From contig CAVSPO010000014.1 of the NCBI GenBank assembly GCA_963730005.1, forward strand, positions 1 to 64,000: a stretch of DNA of 64,000 nucleotides, given 5' to 3'. How positions within the stretch are numbered: position 1 is the stretch's first letter; each line of letters starts with the position of its first letter. The notes below the pieces were generated by a model that was not told where the DNA came from, did not search any database, and saw only the letters and a program-made list of their open reading frames with translations. The position numbers and the translations under genes are program-made. This document shows positions 23,990 to 32,900 of this stretch, piece by piece. This DNA comes from CAVSPO01 sp963730005 (GTDB lineage Bacteria; Actinomycetota; Actinomycetes; Propionibacteriales; Propionibacteriaceae).

Positions 23990-26900
23990 TCGGGGGCGCG
24001 GGCTTGGCGGCTGGCGGCGGTATGAGCCGATCGCGTTGAGTGCTGAGTCCACAGTGGTGGCCGAGTTCGTCCCGGATCCGGCGAACCAGGCCGGCTACCA
24101 GTCCGAGGCCGACCTGGAGCAAGCGCTGATCGCACTCCTGCAAGAGCAGGCGTACGACTATCTGCCGCTGCATTCCGAAGCCGCGTTGGTGGCGAATCTG
24201 CGCGTCCAGTTGGAGGCGTTGAACAAGGTCACGTTCACCGACGGGGAGTGGCAGCGGTTCTTCACCCAGCAGATCGCGTCGGCGAACGAGGGGATCGTCG
24301 AGAAGACAGCGAAGATCCAGACAGACCACGTCCAGGTGCTGAAGCGCGACGACGGGTCGTTCAAGAACATCTATCTGATCGACAAGGCGCATATCCACAA
24401 CAACCGTTTGCAGGTGATCAACCAGTACGAGGTCCCGGCCGCGACGTCCGGCGCAGACGGCGTCCCCGCCGGCGGAGGCGCGTACGCGAACCGGTACGAC
24501 GTGACGGTCCTGGTGAACGGGCTGCCGCTGGTGCACGTAGAACTCAAACGCCGTGGGGTGGACCTCCGGGAGGCGTTCAACCAGATCAACCGGTACGCCC
24601 GGGACAGCTTCTGGGCCGATTCGGGCCTGTTCGAGTACGTGCAGTTGTTCGTGATCAGCAACGGCACGCTGACGAAGTACTACTCGAACACGGTCCGCGA
24701 CCTGCACCTGGCGGAGGCGTCCGGCAAGCGGAGCCGGCGCACAGCGTCGAACAGTTACGAGTTCACCAGTTGGTGGGCCGACGCCGCCAACAAGCCGATC
24801 ACTGATCTGGTGGGGTTCACGAAGACGTTCTTCGCCAAGCACACCTTGTTGAACATCCTGACCCGGTATTGCGTGTTCGACGCCGACCGCAAGCTGCTGG
24901 TGATGCGGCCGTACCAGATCGCGGCGACCGAGCAGATCCTGCGACGTATCGAGACCTCCACCAACGCCAGGCGCTTGGGCACGATCGCGGCGGGCGGGTA
25001 CGTGTGGCACACGACCGGGTCGGGCAAGACGCTGACGAGCTTCAAGACCGCCCAGTTGGCGACGAAGCTGCCGGGCATCGACAAGGTGTTGTTCGTGGTG
25101 GATCGCAAGGATCTGGACTATCAGACGATGCGCGAGTACGAGCGCTTCGAGAAGGGGGCGGCGAACTCGAACACGTCCACGCGGGTGTTGCAGCGGCAGT
25201 TGGAGGACCCGGGAGCGCGGATCATCATCACAACGATCCAGAAGCTGGCGCGGTTCGTCGAGCAGAACGCCAAGCACGAGATCTTCACCGGTCACGTGGT
25301 GATCATCTTCGACGAGTGCCACCGCTCCCAGTTCGGCGACATGCACACCAAGATCACCAGGGCCTTCAAGACCTACCACCTGTTCGGGTTCACGGGGACG
25401 CCGATCTTCGCCGTCAACGCGGGCAGCAGCGGCACGGCAGGCTTGCGGACCACCGAGCAGGCGTTCGGCGACCGGCTGCACACCTATACGATCGTCGACG
25501 CCATCCGCGACGCGAACGTGCTGCCGTTCCGGATCGACTACATCAACACCATCAAGACCTCGGAGGTGATCGCGGACAAGCAGGTGTCGGCGATCGACAC
25601 CGAGAAGGCGCTGCTGGCCCCCGAACGGATAAGCCAGGTTGTGGCCTACATTCGGGAGCACTTCGACCAGAAAACGAAACGCAACGCCACGTACACACTG
25701 GCGGGGAAGCGGCTGGCGGGGTTCAACTCGCTGTTCGCGACGGCGTCCATCGACGCGGCGAAGCGGTATTACAACGCGTTCACCTACCGCCAGGACGAAC
25801 TGCCCCCCGACCAGCGGCTGAAGGTCGGCTTGATCTACAGCTACGCCGCCAACGAGGCCGAACCCGACGGGCTGCTGGGGGAGGAGGAGTTCGAAACCTA
25901 CGGGCTGGACCAGAGTTCGAGGCAGTTCCTCCAGGACGCGATCCAGGACTACAACGACATGTTCGCCACCAGCTACGACACGTCGGCCGACAAGTTCGGC
26001 AACTACTACAAGGACCTGTCGATGCGGTTGAAGAACCGCGAGATCGACCTGGTGATCGTGGTCAACATGTTCCTCACCGGGTTCGACGCAACCACTCTGA
26101 ACACGCTGTGGGTCGACAAGAACCTGCGCGCCCACGGCCTGCTGCAGGCGTTCTCGCGGACCAACCGGATCCTCAACTCGGTGAAGACGTACGGCAACAT
26201 CGTCAGCTTCCGCAACCTGGAGGACGAGACCAACGAGGCCCTGGCGCTGTTCGGCAACGCGGACGCCCAGGGTGTGGTCCTGCTGCGGCCCTACGGGGAG
26301 TACTACGACGAGTACGCCACCAAGGTGACCGAACTGCTGGACGGCTACCCGCCGGGTGAGCTGATCGTGGGCGAGGACAACCAGAAGCAGTTCATTGCCC
26401 TGTTCGGGGCGATCCTGCGGCTGCGTAACATCCTGACCGCGTTCGACGACTTCGCCGGGCACGAAATCCTCACGCCTCGGCAGCTGCAGGACTACCAGAG
26501 CCTCTACCTCGACCTGTACGCCGACTGGCGTCGGGTCACCGTCGCCGACAAGGAGACCATCAACGACGACGTCGTCTTCGAGATCGAACTCATCAAACAG
26601 GTCGAGGTCAACGTCGACTACATCCTGATGCTCGTGCGGCAGTACCTGGAAACCCACGGCGAGCTGGGCGACGTCGAGGTTCGGGCCGCCATCTCCCGGG
26701 CCGTTGACGCCAGCCCCAGCCTGCGCAACAAGAAGGACCTCATCGAGGCCTTCGTCGACTCGCTCACCGTGGACGCCGACGTCGACGGGGAGTGGAAGCA
26801 GTTCGTCGCAGCCAAGCGCGCCGAAGACCTGGAACGCATCATCACCGATGAGAACCTGAAGCCTGAGGAGACTCACGCGTTCGTCGAGCGGGCCTTCCGG

Positions 26901-27050
26901 GATGGGGCAGTGCCGACCGCCGGGACTGCGGTCACCCGCATCCTGCCGCCGGTGTCACGGTTCGCCAAGGCCAACAACCACAGCCTCAAGAAGCAGACAG
27001 TCCTCGAGAAGCTTTCCGCGTTCTTCAGCCGATACCTCGGGCTGTCTTAG
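23973..27050 (+). CDS. hsdR: type I restriction-modification system, endonuclease/translocase subunit
   Basis: Restriction subunit of about 1025 aa, the usual length. The N-terminal nuclease is visible in RYDVTVLVNGLPLVHVELKRRG (E-x-K near residue 188) and FNQINRY. The SF2 translocase follows, with HTTGSGKTLTSF (Walker A, near 345), IIFDECHRSQFG (DEAD-box variant DECH, near 446), FTGTPI, and VVNMFLTGFDA...FSRTNRI. The C-terminal helical domain ends SAFFSRYLGLS. The ATG at 23973 has no clear ribosome site. Because other genes here overlap by 4 nt, a GTG at 23986 in another frame is attractive; it would require one frame error before GLGGWRRYEPI. Confidence 0.94.
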   Translation: MCRGSDRGRGLGGWRRYEPIALSAESTVVAEFVPDPANQAGYQSEADLEQALIALLQEQAYDYLPLHSEAALVANLRVQLEALNKVTFTDGEWQRFFTQQIASANEGIVEKTAKIQTDHVQVLKRDDGSFKNIYLIDKAHIHNNRLQVINQYEVPAATSGADGVPAGGGAYANRYDVTVLVNGLPLVHVELKRRGVDLREAFNQINRYARDSFWADSGLFEYVQLFVISNGTLTKYYSNTVRDLHLAEASGKRSRRTASNSYEFTSWWADAANKPITDLVGFTKTFFAKHTLLNILTRYCVFDADRKLLVMRPYQIAATEQILRRIETSTNARRLGTIAAGGYVWHTTGSGKTLTSFKTAQLATKLPGIDKVLFVVDRKDLDYQTMREYERFEKGAANSNTSTRVLQRQLEDPGARIIITTIQKLARFVEQNAKHEIFTGHVVIIFDECHRSQFGDMHTKITRAFKTYHLFGFTGTPIFAVNAGSSGTAGLRTTEQAFGDRLHTYTIVDAIRDANVLPFRIDYINTIKTSEVIADKQVSAIDTEKALLAPERISQVVAYIREHFDQKTKRNATYTLAGKRLAGFNSLFATASIDAAKRYYNAFTYRQDELPPDQRLKVGLIYSYAANEAEPDGLLGEEEFETYGLDQSSRQFLQDAIQDYNDMFATSYDTSADKFGNYYKDLSMRLKNREIDLVIVVNMFLTGFDATTLNTLWVDKNLRAHGLLQAFSRTNRILNSVKTYGNIVSFRNLEDETNEALALFGNADAQGVVLLRPYGEYYDEYATKVTELLDGYPPGELIVGEDNQKQFIALFGAILRLRNILTAFDDFAGHEILTPRQLQDYQSLYLDLYADWRRVTVADKETINDDVVFEIELIKQVEVNVDYILMLVRQYLETHGELGDVEVRAAISRAVDASPSLRNKKDLIEAFVDSLTVDADVDGEWKQFVAAKRAEDLERIITDENLKPEETHAFVERAFRDGAVPTAGTAVTRILPPVSRFAKANNHSLKKQTVLEKLSAFFSRYLGLS

Positions 27051-27056
27051 GCTAAC

Positions 27057-27073
27057 CCGACCCGAAGGGTCGG
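27057..27073 (+). terminator. hairpin after hsdR
   Basis: CCGACCC-GAA-GGGTCGG, a perfect 7-bp stem with a 3-nt loop, begins 7 bp after the hsdR stop. No T-run follows, so termination is weakly supported. The remaining bases to 27171 hold nothing else recognised. Confidence 0.45.
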
Positions 27074-27171
27074 TGCTGCTGAATCGGGCTCTGCAAGATC
27101 AAGGGCGCCGGTTACGCTAGCGTCGCAGCGGTCCGCTCCTGGCTCCGCTGCGTCCTGTCCCGACGGCGGGC

Positions 27172-28608
27172 TCACCCGTCGCCCGTCTTGCGCGTCTCCC
27201 TGATCGCCAAACCTTTGTAGAGGCTCTGGTGTACGTACGCCGCGCCCGACGACGGGAGCATGAGTTCGCTGTCCTCCGCCTTGAACCTAGTCGAGCCTTG
27301 GTTCGCTATTCGTATCCCTATGACTGAATAGTCGAACAGGATTTCGATGAGTCTGCGAGTTCCGTGTTCTTCTACAAGGGCGGGGTCGCGTTCTCGGAGA
27401 ACGCCTTCCAGTTCCGCCAGGGAGTCATACCTATGTACCTGCTGCCTCAGGCACTCCAGCAGCCTCCCAAAATCCGGAAAGGTCTTTTCGAACTCCTGCC
27501 GCAGATCGTCCACCTTCCACTTGCTGTAGCGCTCTTCGGCTGCGCGAATGTCGTCCTTCGTGATTTCAGTGGCTCCCGGTGCCGCCTTCCTCTGGCACTC
27601 GTCGAGGAACTGAAGGACCTCGCGCGGGCGCAAGAAGGTACGCTTGACGATGTAGTTGAAGGGTGAAATGGAGCCCCTCATGTCCCCAGATTCGAAGAGT
27701 TCATCGACACTCACGTCGGGGGGTAGCCGCCGACTCACCATCTCGCGGAGGAGATCTGGCGACCAGATTACGGACTCCTCTAGTTGTCGATGCTTGTCCT
27801 TATCGTCGAAGTGAAGTTCATCATAGATGTCTGAACGCAAGAAGACGTCAACACGCAATCCTGGTTGCCCACCGCGACCTCCGAGTCGGTCGTTCAAATC
27901 CTTCGACGCCTTGAGTAAGCCGATCAATAACGACTTCGACTCTTCCGAACCATCCCAAGAGTCGTCCAGTCGATCGAGCGCAACTACAACGTCTCGCTGC
28001 CGCACGACAGACTCAAGCAGGTCGACCAGTTGGCTGATGACGGCTGGAGTGAGCATCATCTGCGGCTGATCGCGATCCACGCCGATGCCGAACCCAAACG
28101 CACTTAAATTGAACGAATTCATTCCCTTCAGAATGGAAGACGCGGACTTAAGTAAGCCAGGGTTGACTTGGCCGAAGTTGTCAACGAGGAACTTTCGAAG
28201 AACTGTGATGGCGTTTTGGGCCTCACCCCTCCAGGCTTCGTCAACTGCAAGCAAAGCGGCGGTGACCTCGACAATGAGAGTGAACTTCCATGCGTTGGTG
28301 TGCGCATGCTCTGGCATTAGGCCTTGTTCTCGGTATTTCTTAAGCGAAGACCAAGAATATTGGTCTGGGGTAATTGAAACCACAACGATTCGCGGATCGC
28401 GATCCCGTGCCAAACGGGGGATTTGGCGAAATAGCGCGGATTTCCCACTTCCTTTGCGCCCCAAGAACTGAGTGCGGCGCCCCGTGAGCGCATGCTTAAC
28501 GTACGGAGTTGTGACAAAATACGAGTCCAACCTGTAGTCGGATTCGGCGTCGATCCCCCCGAGGTCAAGATCGTCAATTGTGAGTCCAAGTTGTGCAAGC
28601 CGCGCCAT
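27172..28608 (-). CDS. P-loop ATPase, Sll1717 family
   Basis: Protein of 478 aa starting MARLAQLGLTIDDLDLG. Walker A is FLGRKGSGKSALF near residue 50, and a Walker B-like VVVALDRLDDSWDGS lies near 215. LPFSSGAAYVH-like C-terminal text (SELMLPSSGAAYVHQSLYKG) and the FVTTPYVKHALTGRRT opening match the Sll1717-type ATPases. These are KAP/STAND-like proteins often found in defence islands; no biochemical role is known. It is transcribed toward hsdR (convergent). Base composition is visibly poorer in G+C than its neighbours (for example around 28080-28140 and 28320-28380), a sign of transfer. Confidence 0.75.
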   Translation of the reverse strand: MARLAQLGLTIDDLDLGGIDAESDYRLDSYFVTTPYVKHALTGRRTQFLGRKGSGKSALFRQIPRLARDRDPRIVVVSITPDQYSWSSLKKYREQGLMPEHAHTNAWKFTLIVEVTAALLAVDEAWRGEAQNAITVLRKFLVDNFGQVNPGLLKSASSILKGMNSFNLSAFGFGIGVDRDQPQMMLTPAVISQLVDLLESVVRQRDVVVALDRLDDSWDGSEESKSLLIGLLKASKDLNDRLGGRGGQPGLRVDVFLRSDIYDELHFDDKDKHRQLEESVIWSPDLLREMVSRRLPPDVSVDELFESGDMRGSISPFNYIVKRTFLRPREVLQFLDECQRKAAPGATEITKDDIRAAEERYSKWKVDDLRQEFEKTFPDFGRLLECLRQQVHRYDSLAELEGVLRERDPALVEEHGTRRLIEILFDYSVIGIRIANQGSTRFKAEDSELMLPSSGAAYVHQSLYKGLAIRETRKTGDG

Positions 28609-28869
28609 GCCCCTATTGTGTCAGACTCTCGGCAGAGGAAGCGAGCGGGGCTGTTGGCTTCAGCTTGTTGGAGTGTGTTGCGTCCCTCGCAGGTGGGTTT
28701 GGCGCCCATGGCGTGCCCTGATTCGGAGGCAGTTGACAATGGCGAAGCCGCCCGGAATTCGAGCGCCAACACGAGCCCGCACGGGCTGCGATCGCCTCCG
28801 CGTTCGCCGCCCGTGCGGAATCAGTGTGGACTGGTGTTGTCTCAACCCCGGTGTGACCAGGCCAAAGAG
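28609..28869. other. 260-bp spacer at the right edge of the island
   Basis: No gene is supported. It contains an inverted repeat, CCGCACGGG at 28777-28785 and CCCGTGCGG at 28810-28818, with a 24-nt loop. No tRNA end or direct repeat marking an integration site was found. It separates the island from glnA1, whose stop is at 28870. Confidence 0.4.
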
Positions 28870-30291
28870 TCAGATCGAGTAGTAGAGGTCAAACTCGTAG
28901 GGGTGCGGGCGCTGCTGGATGGCAGCGATCTCGCCTCGCTTGATCTGGACCCACTCCGAGATCAGGTCAGGGGTGAACACGTCGCCCGCCAGCAGGTAGT
29001 CGTGGTCAGCCTCCAGGGCGTCCAGCACAGCCTCCAACGAGGTCGGCACCTGCTCGACCTTGGCGTGCTCCTCGGGCGGCAGCTCGTAGAGGTCCTTGTC
29101 GATCGGTGCCGGCGGCTCGATTCGGCCCTGGATGCCGTCCAGGCCGGCCATCAGCATGGCTGCGAACGCCAGGTACGGGTTGGCGGCCGGGTCCGGGCAA
29201 CGGAACTCGACGCGCTTGGCCTTGGTGTTGGAGCCGGTGAGCGGGATGCGGATGCAGGCCGAGCGGTTGCGCGCCGAATAGACCAGGTTGACGGGGGCCT
29301 CGAAGCCGGGCACCAGACGGTGGAAGCTGTTGGTGCTGGGGTTGGTGAAGGCCAGCAGCGACGGTGCGTGCCGAAGCAGGCCCCCGATGAACCAGCGGGC
29401 CATGTCGGACAGTTGGCCGTAGCCGTTCTCGTCATAGAAGATGTTGGTGCCGTCGCGCCAGATCGACGTGTGCACGTGCATGCCCGAACCGTTGTCGCCG
29501 AAGATGGGTTTGGGCATGAAGGTGGCGCTCTTCCCGTTGGCCACCACCTCATTCTTGATCAGGTACTTGACCTTCATCACGTTGTCGGCGCTGGTCAGCA
29601 GCGTGTCGAAGCGCCAGTTGACCTCGGCCTGCCCGGCGGCGCCGACCTCGTGGTGGGCGCGCTCGACCATCAGGCCGGCGTCCTCCATCAGCTTCACGAT
29701 GCTGTCGCGCAGATCGGCGTAATGGTCGGTGGGGCTGACCGGGAAGTAGCCGCCCTTGGTGGCCACCTTGTAGCCGAGATTGCCGCGCTCCTCGATGCGT
29801 GCCGTGTTCCAGGGCGCACTCTCGGCGTCCACCGAGTAGCTCGAGCTGTGGCCGGTGGTCTCGTAGCGAACGTCGTCGAAGACGTAGAACTCCAGTTCGG
29901 GGGCGAAATAGGCGGTGTCCGCAATCCCCAGCGAGTCCATGTAGTCCTCGGCCTTGCGGGCGATGTTGCGAGGGTCGCGGCTGTAGGGCTCCATCGTCAG
30001 TGGGTCATGGACGAAGAAGTTGATCACCAGGGTCTTGGCCTTGCGGAACGGATCAAGGAACGCCGTCGTGGGGTCGGGCAGCAGCGCCATGTCGGATTCG
30101 TTGATCTTCTGGAAACCGGCGACCGACGAGCCGTCGAACGAGAGCCCTTCCTCGAAGACCTCGGGGCCGAACGAGCGAGCCGGCACGGTGAAGTGCTGCA
30201 TGATGCCGGGCAGGTCGCTGAAGCGGACATCGACCATCTCGACGCCCTCATCCTTGATGTACGCCAGCAGGTCATCGGCGCCTTGGAACAT
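28870..30291 (-). CDS. glnA1: glutamine synthetase, type I, GlnA1
   Basis: Main ammonia-assimilating glutamine synthetase, a cytoplasmic dodecamer. The 473-aa protein starts MFQGADDLLAYIKDEGVE. It has LSFDGSSVAGF, APELEFYVFDDV, VERAHHEVGAAGQAEVNWRF, FMPKPIFGDNGSGMHVHTS, NLVYSARNRSACIRIPL and KRVEFRCPDPAANPYLAFA. The adenylylation loop DKDLYELPPEE (Tyr near residue 400) is present, so it is the expected GlnE target. Start at 30291 follows GGAGGATCCC, a clear ribosome site; the longer frame to 30354 covers the promoter. A GlnR-like box lies about 80-115 bp upstream of the start. Confidence 0.97.
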   Translation of the reverse strand: MFQGADDLLAYIKDEGVEMVDVRFSDLPGIMQHFTVPARSFGPEVFEEGLSFDGSSVAGFQKINESDMALLPDPTTAFLDPFRKAKTLVINFFVHDPLTMEPYSRDPRNIARKAEDYMDSLGIADTAYFAPELEFYVFDDVRYETTGHSSSYSVDAESAPWNTARIEERGNLGYKVATKGGYFPVSPTDHYADLRDSIVKLMEDAGLMVERAHHEVGAAGQAEVNWRFDTLLTSADNVMKVKYLIKNEVVANGKSATFMPKPIFGDNGSGMHVHTSIWRDGTNIFYDENGYGQLSDMARWFIGGLLRHAPSLLAFTNPSTNSFHRLVPGFEAPVNLVYSARNRSACIRIPLTGSNTKAKRVEFRCPDPAANPYLAFAAMLMAGLDGIQGRIEPPAPIDKDLYELPPEEHAKVEQVPTSLEAVLDALEADHDYLLAGDVFTPDLISEWVQIKRGEIAAIQQRPHPYEFDLYYSI

Positions 30292-30369
30292 GGGATCCTC
30301 CAACAGATGTGGTGGGTCTGAAGACCGCACCGGTGAACTTCTTGTTGCGGGCAACGCTAACCGCGCTCA

Positions 30370-30407
30370 TTGCCCGTCTTGTTGCCGCGGTGTTTCAGCG
30401 GTGTTAC
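30370..30407 (-). promoter_or_regulatory. GlnR box upstream of glnA1
   Basis: Read on the minus strand from 30407: GTAAC-N6-GAAAC-N6-GCAAC-N6-GGCAA, with exact 11-bp periodicity. The first two elements match gTnAC and GaAAC perfectly, the third has one mismatch, the fourth is weak. It lies 79-116 bp upstream of the glnA1 ATG and overlaps the last codons of mtnN, a position suited to activation by GlnR. Confidence 0.75.
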
Positions 30408-31081
30408 ATCGCGACCAGGGCGCGCACAATGGCCAGATCCAGCACGCCAGCTTGTTCGCAGAACCTGTCGAAGTCAGTGGTCGCGTCGCTGTCAGCCGTG
30501 TCGCTGATCCACCGCAGCACAGCGAACCTGACACCGAGCCGGGTGGCGGCCTGCGCCACGGCAGCGCCCTCCATCTCGACGGCGATGGCCCCGAACTCGT
30601 CACGGATCTGGTCCGAGCGGAGCGCCGAGTCGATGAACTGGTCGCCGCTGGCGATACGGCCCCGGTGCATGGTGACGTCCAGGCCGAGCGCGGCCCGGGC
30701 GATGCGGTCCACCAGTCCCGGGTCGGCCGGCCAACTCAGCGGGCTGCCCGGCAGCTGTCCCAACGGTCGGCCGAAGGGTCGCAGGTCGATGTCGTGCTGC
30801 ACCAGGTCAGTTGCAAGCACCAGGTCACCGATGCGCACGTCGGGACCCAGCCCGCCGCCCACGCCGGTGACGACGATCGTGTCGGCGCCTGCCTGCACCA
30901 GGGCGGCGGTGGCCAGCGCGGCGTTCACCTTGCCGATGCCGCACTGCACCAGCAGCAGCGGCGTGCCGTCCAGCAAGCCCGAGACAACAGCGCTGCCCAG
31001 CACCGTCCGAGTGGCCGGGCCATCCAGCGACGACCTGATGGCGGCCACCTCCAGATCCATGGCACCCAGGATTCCCAGCAT
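30404..31081 (-). CDS. mtnN: 5'-methylthioadenosine/S-adenosylhomocysteine nucleosidase family
   Basis: Hydrolyses the N-glycosidic bond of MTA and SAH (or a related nucleoside), returning adenine. The 225-aa protein begins MLGILGAMDLEVAAI. It has the nucleoside-phosphorylase-fold motifs VVTGVGGGLGPDVRIGDLVLA, the substrate-binding IASGDQFID, and VEMEGAAVAQAATRLGVRFAVLRWISDTAD with the catalytic Asp. The start at 31081 follows GGAAGGAGACAG. The 3' end contains the GlnR box of glnA1. It follows the ABC-F gene by about 20 bp and is probably in the same transcript. Confidence 0.85.
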   Translation of the reverse strand: MLGILGAMDLEVAAIRSSLDGPATRTVLGSAVVSGLLDGTPLLLVQCGIGKVNAALATAALVQAGADTIVVTGVGGGLGPDVRIGDLVLATDLVQHDIDLRPFGRPLGQLPGSPLSWPADPGLVDRIARAALGLDVTMHRGRIASGDQFIDSALRSDQIRDEFGAIAVEMEGAAVAQAATRLGVRFAVLRWISDTADSDATTDFDRFCEQAGVLDLAIVRALVAM

Positions 31082-31100
31082 CTGTCTCCTTCCGGCGGGC

Positions 31101-32897
31101 TCAGCCCTGCTCGACCGCCTCCGCGGCAGCCAACCACAGCTCCTCAAGCTCGTCCTTGAGCAGCTGCTGGGTGTTCAGTTCGCCCTGCAACTGGGCCAAC
31201 CGCGTGTAGTCCGCGGCCGCGTCGACCATCCGTGCGTGGATCTGGTCCAGTCTCTGCTCCGTCTTGGCGAGCTGGCCCTCAAGCCGAGTCAGCTCCTTGC
31301 GGGCGGTCCGGGCACGCGCCGACTGGCTGGCGGCCGGCCGGGCAGCCTGGACGCCGCCAGCAGCAGCCGGGCCTCGGGATGCCTCGCGCTGCGTCAGGTA
31401 CTGTTCGATGCCGCCTGGCAGTAGCCCGATCCGACCCTGTGGCAGCAGCCCGTAGACCACGTCGGTGACGCGTTCCATGAAGTAGCGGTCATGGCTGGCC
31501 ACGATCAGGGTGCCGGGCCAGTTGTCGAGGTAGTCCTCAAGGACCGTCAGGGTGTCGATGTCGAGGTCGTTGGTCGGCTCGTCGAGCAGCAGCACGTTGG
31601 GTTCGCTGATCAGCAGCCGCAGCAGCTGCAGGCGGCGCCGTTCACCACCCGACAGGTCCCCGATCCGGGTGATCAGCTTGTCGCCGGTGAAGCCGAAGTC
31701 CTCCAGCAGGCTGCTGGCGCTGGCGTCGCGCCCAGTGGCCAGTTTGGTCTCCTGCTTCAGCCTGTTCACCGACGCCAGCACCTGGTCGTCGTCGTCGAGC
31801 TCGGCCACGTGCTGGCTCAGGTAGCCCAACCGCAGGGTCTTGCCCTGTTTGACGACCCCACTGGTGGGTGCCTGTCTGGCGCTGAGCAGGTTGAACAGCG
31901 TGCTCTTGCCGGACCCGTTGATGCCGACCAGCCCGATCCGGGCACCCGGGCCGATTGACCAGGTGATGTCACGGAACAGGGTGCGGCCATCAGGCAGCTG
32001 AAAGCTGACGTCCTTCAGGTCGATGACGTCCTTGCCGAGCCTGGTGATGCTGAACTGTTGCAGCGCCAGCTTGTCCCGTGGCTCGGGGACGTCGGCGATC
32101 AGCTCGTTGGCGGCCTCGATGCGGAACTTGGGTTTGCTGGTGCGCGCCGGGGCACCGCGGCGCAGCCAGGCCAGCTCCTTGCGCACCAGGTTCTGGCGCC
32201 GGGCCTCGTTGCTGGCCGCCTGCCGGGCGCGTTCCGCCCTGGCCAACACGTACGCTGCGTAACCGCCCTCGTAGGGGTCGACGACGGCGTCGTGCACCTC
32301 CCACACCCGGTTGCAGACGGCGTCCAGGAACCAGCGATCGTGGCTGACCACCAGCATCGCAACCCCGCGGGCCTGCAGTTGGTTGAGGTGGCGAGCCAAC
32401 CAACTGACCGCCTCGACGTCCAGGTGGTTGGTCGGCTCATCGAGGACCAACAGGTCGTGGCGGCCCAGCATCAGGCTCACCAGACCGGCCCGACGTCGTT
32501 CGCCACCGGACAGATCGCCGAGCACCGCGTCCAGGTCGATGTCGCCCAGCAGGTGTTCGACGACCTCGCGCTTGTAGGTGTCGGAGGCCCAGACGTGGTC
32601 GGGGGCTCCGGCGACGATCAGGTCGCGGACGGTTTCGCCCGGCGTCACCTGTTCGGCCTGGGTGAGGACCCCCACCGACACCGAGCTGGTGCGGGTGATC
32701 CGGCCCTCGTCAGGCTGCAGGTCCCCGGTCAGCAGCCGCAGCAGCGTGGACTTGCCGTCCCCGTTGCGGCCGACCACGCCGATGACGTCACCGGCGCTCA
32801 GCCCGAGGCTGACACGGTCCAGGAGAGTGCGGGTGCCGAACGCCAGACTGACGTCGTTGGCGTTGACCAGGTTGACACCCTGGGATGGGACGCCCAC
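31101..32897 (-). CDS. ABC-F family ATPase (Uup-like)
   Basis: Soluble protein of 598 aa with two ATP-binding cassettes and no membrane segment. These bind ribosomes and help translation rather than transport. Cassette 1 has GVVGRNGDGKSTLL, LSGGERRRAGL and LLVLDEPTNHLD. Cassette 2 has GLVGINGSGKSTLF, LSGGERRRLQL and LLLDEPTNDLD. The linker carries the charged arm (ARAERARQAASNEARRQN). A coiled-coil C-terminus (RKELTRLEGQLAKTEQRLDQIHARM) is typical of Uup. GTG start at 32897, 3 bp after the DUF4191 stop. Confidence 0.92.
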   Translation of the reverse strand: MGVPSQGVNLVNANDVSLAFGTRTLLDRVSLGLSAGDVIGVVGRNGDGKSTLLRLLTGDLQPDEGRITRTSSVSVGVLTQAEQVTPGETVRDLIVAGAPDHVWASDTYKREVVEHLLGDIDLDAVLGDLSGGERRRAGLVSLMLGRHDLLVLDEPTNHLDVEAVSWLARHLNQLQARGVAMLVVSHDRWFLDAVCNRVWEVHDAVVDPYEGGYAAYVLARAERARQAASNEARRQNLVRKELAWLRRGAPARTSKPKFRIEAANELIADVPEPRDKLALQQFSITRLGKDVIDLKDVSFQLPDGRTLFRDITWSIGPGARIGLVGINGSGKSTLFNLLSARQAPTSGVVKQGKTLRLGYLSQHVAELDDDDQVLASVNRLKQETKLATGRDASASSLLEDFGFTGDKLITRIGDLSGGERRRLQLLRLLISEPNVLLLDEPTNDLDIDTLTVLEDYLDNWPGTLIVASHDRYFMERVTDVVYGLLPQGRIGLLPGGIEQYLTQREASRGPAAAGGVQAARPAASQSARARTARKELTRLEGQLAKTEQRLDQIHARMVDAAADYTRLAQLQGELNTQQLLKDELEELWLAAAEAVEQG

Positions 32898-32900
32898 TCG

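Noticed and set aside
23964..26876. 970-codon frame antisense to hsdR, and similar long antisense frames elsewhere
   Set aside because: They mirror real genes in GC-rich DNA, have low-complexity Val/Leu/Arg/Asp composition and no motifs.
28741..28830. tRNA-like T-loop (ATTCGAGC) at the island's right edge
   Set aside because: No acceptor, D or anticodon stems can be built around it.
16681..28869. Prophage or integrative element as carrier of the island
   Set aside because: No integrase, transposase, structural phage gene, tRNA or flanking direct repeat was found; the 19-mer repeats lie inside the island and look like operators.
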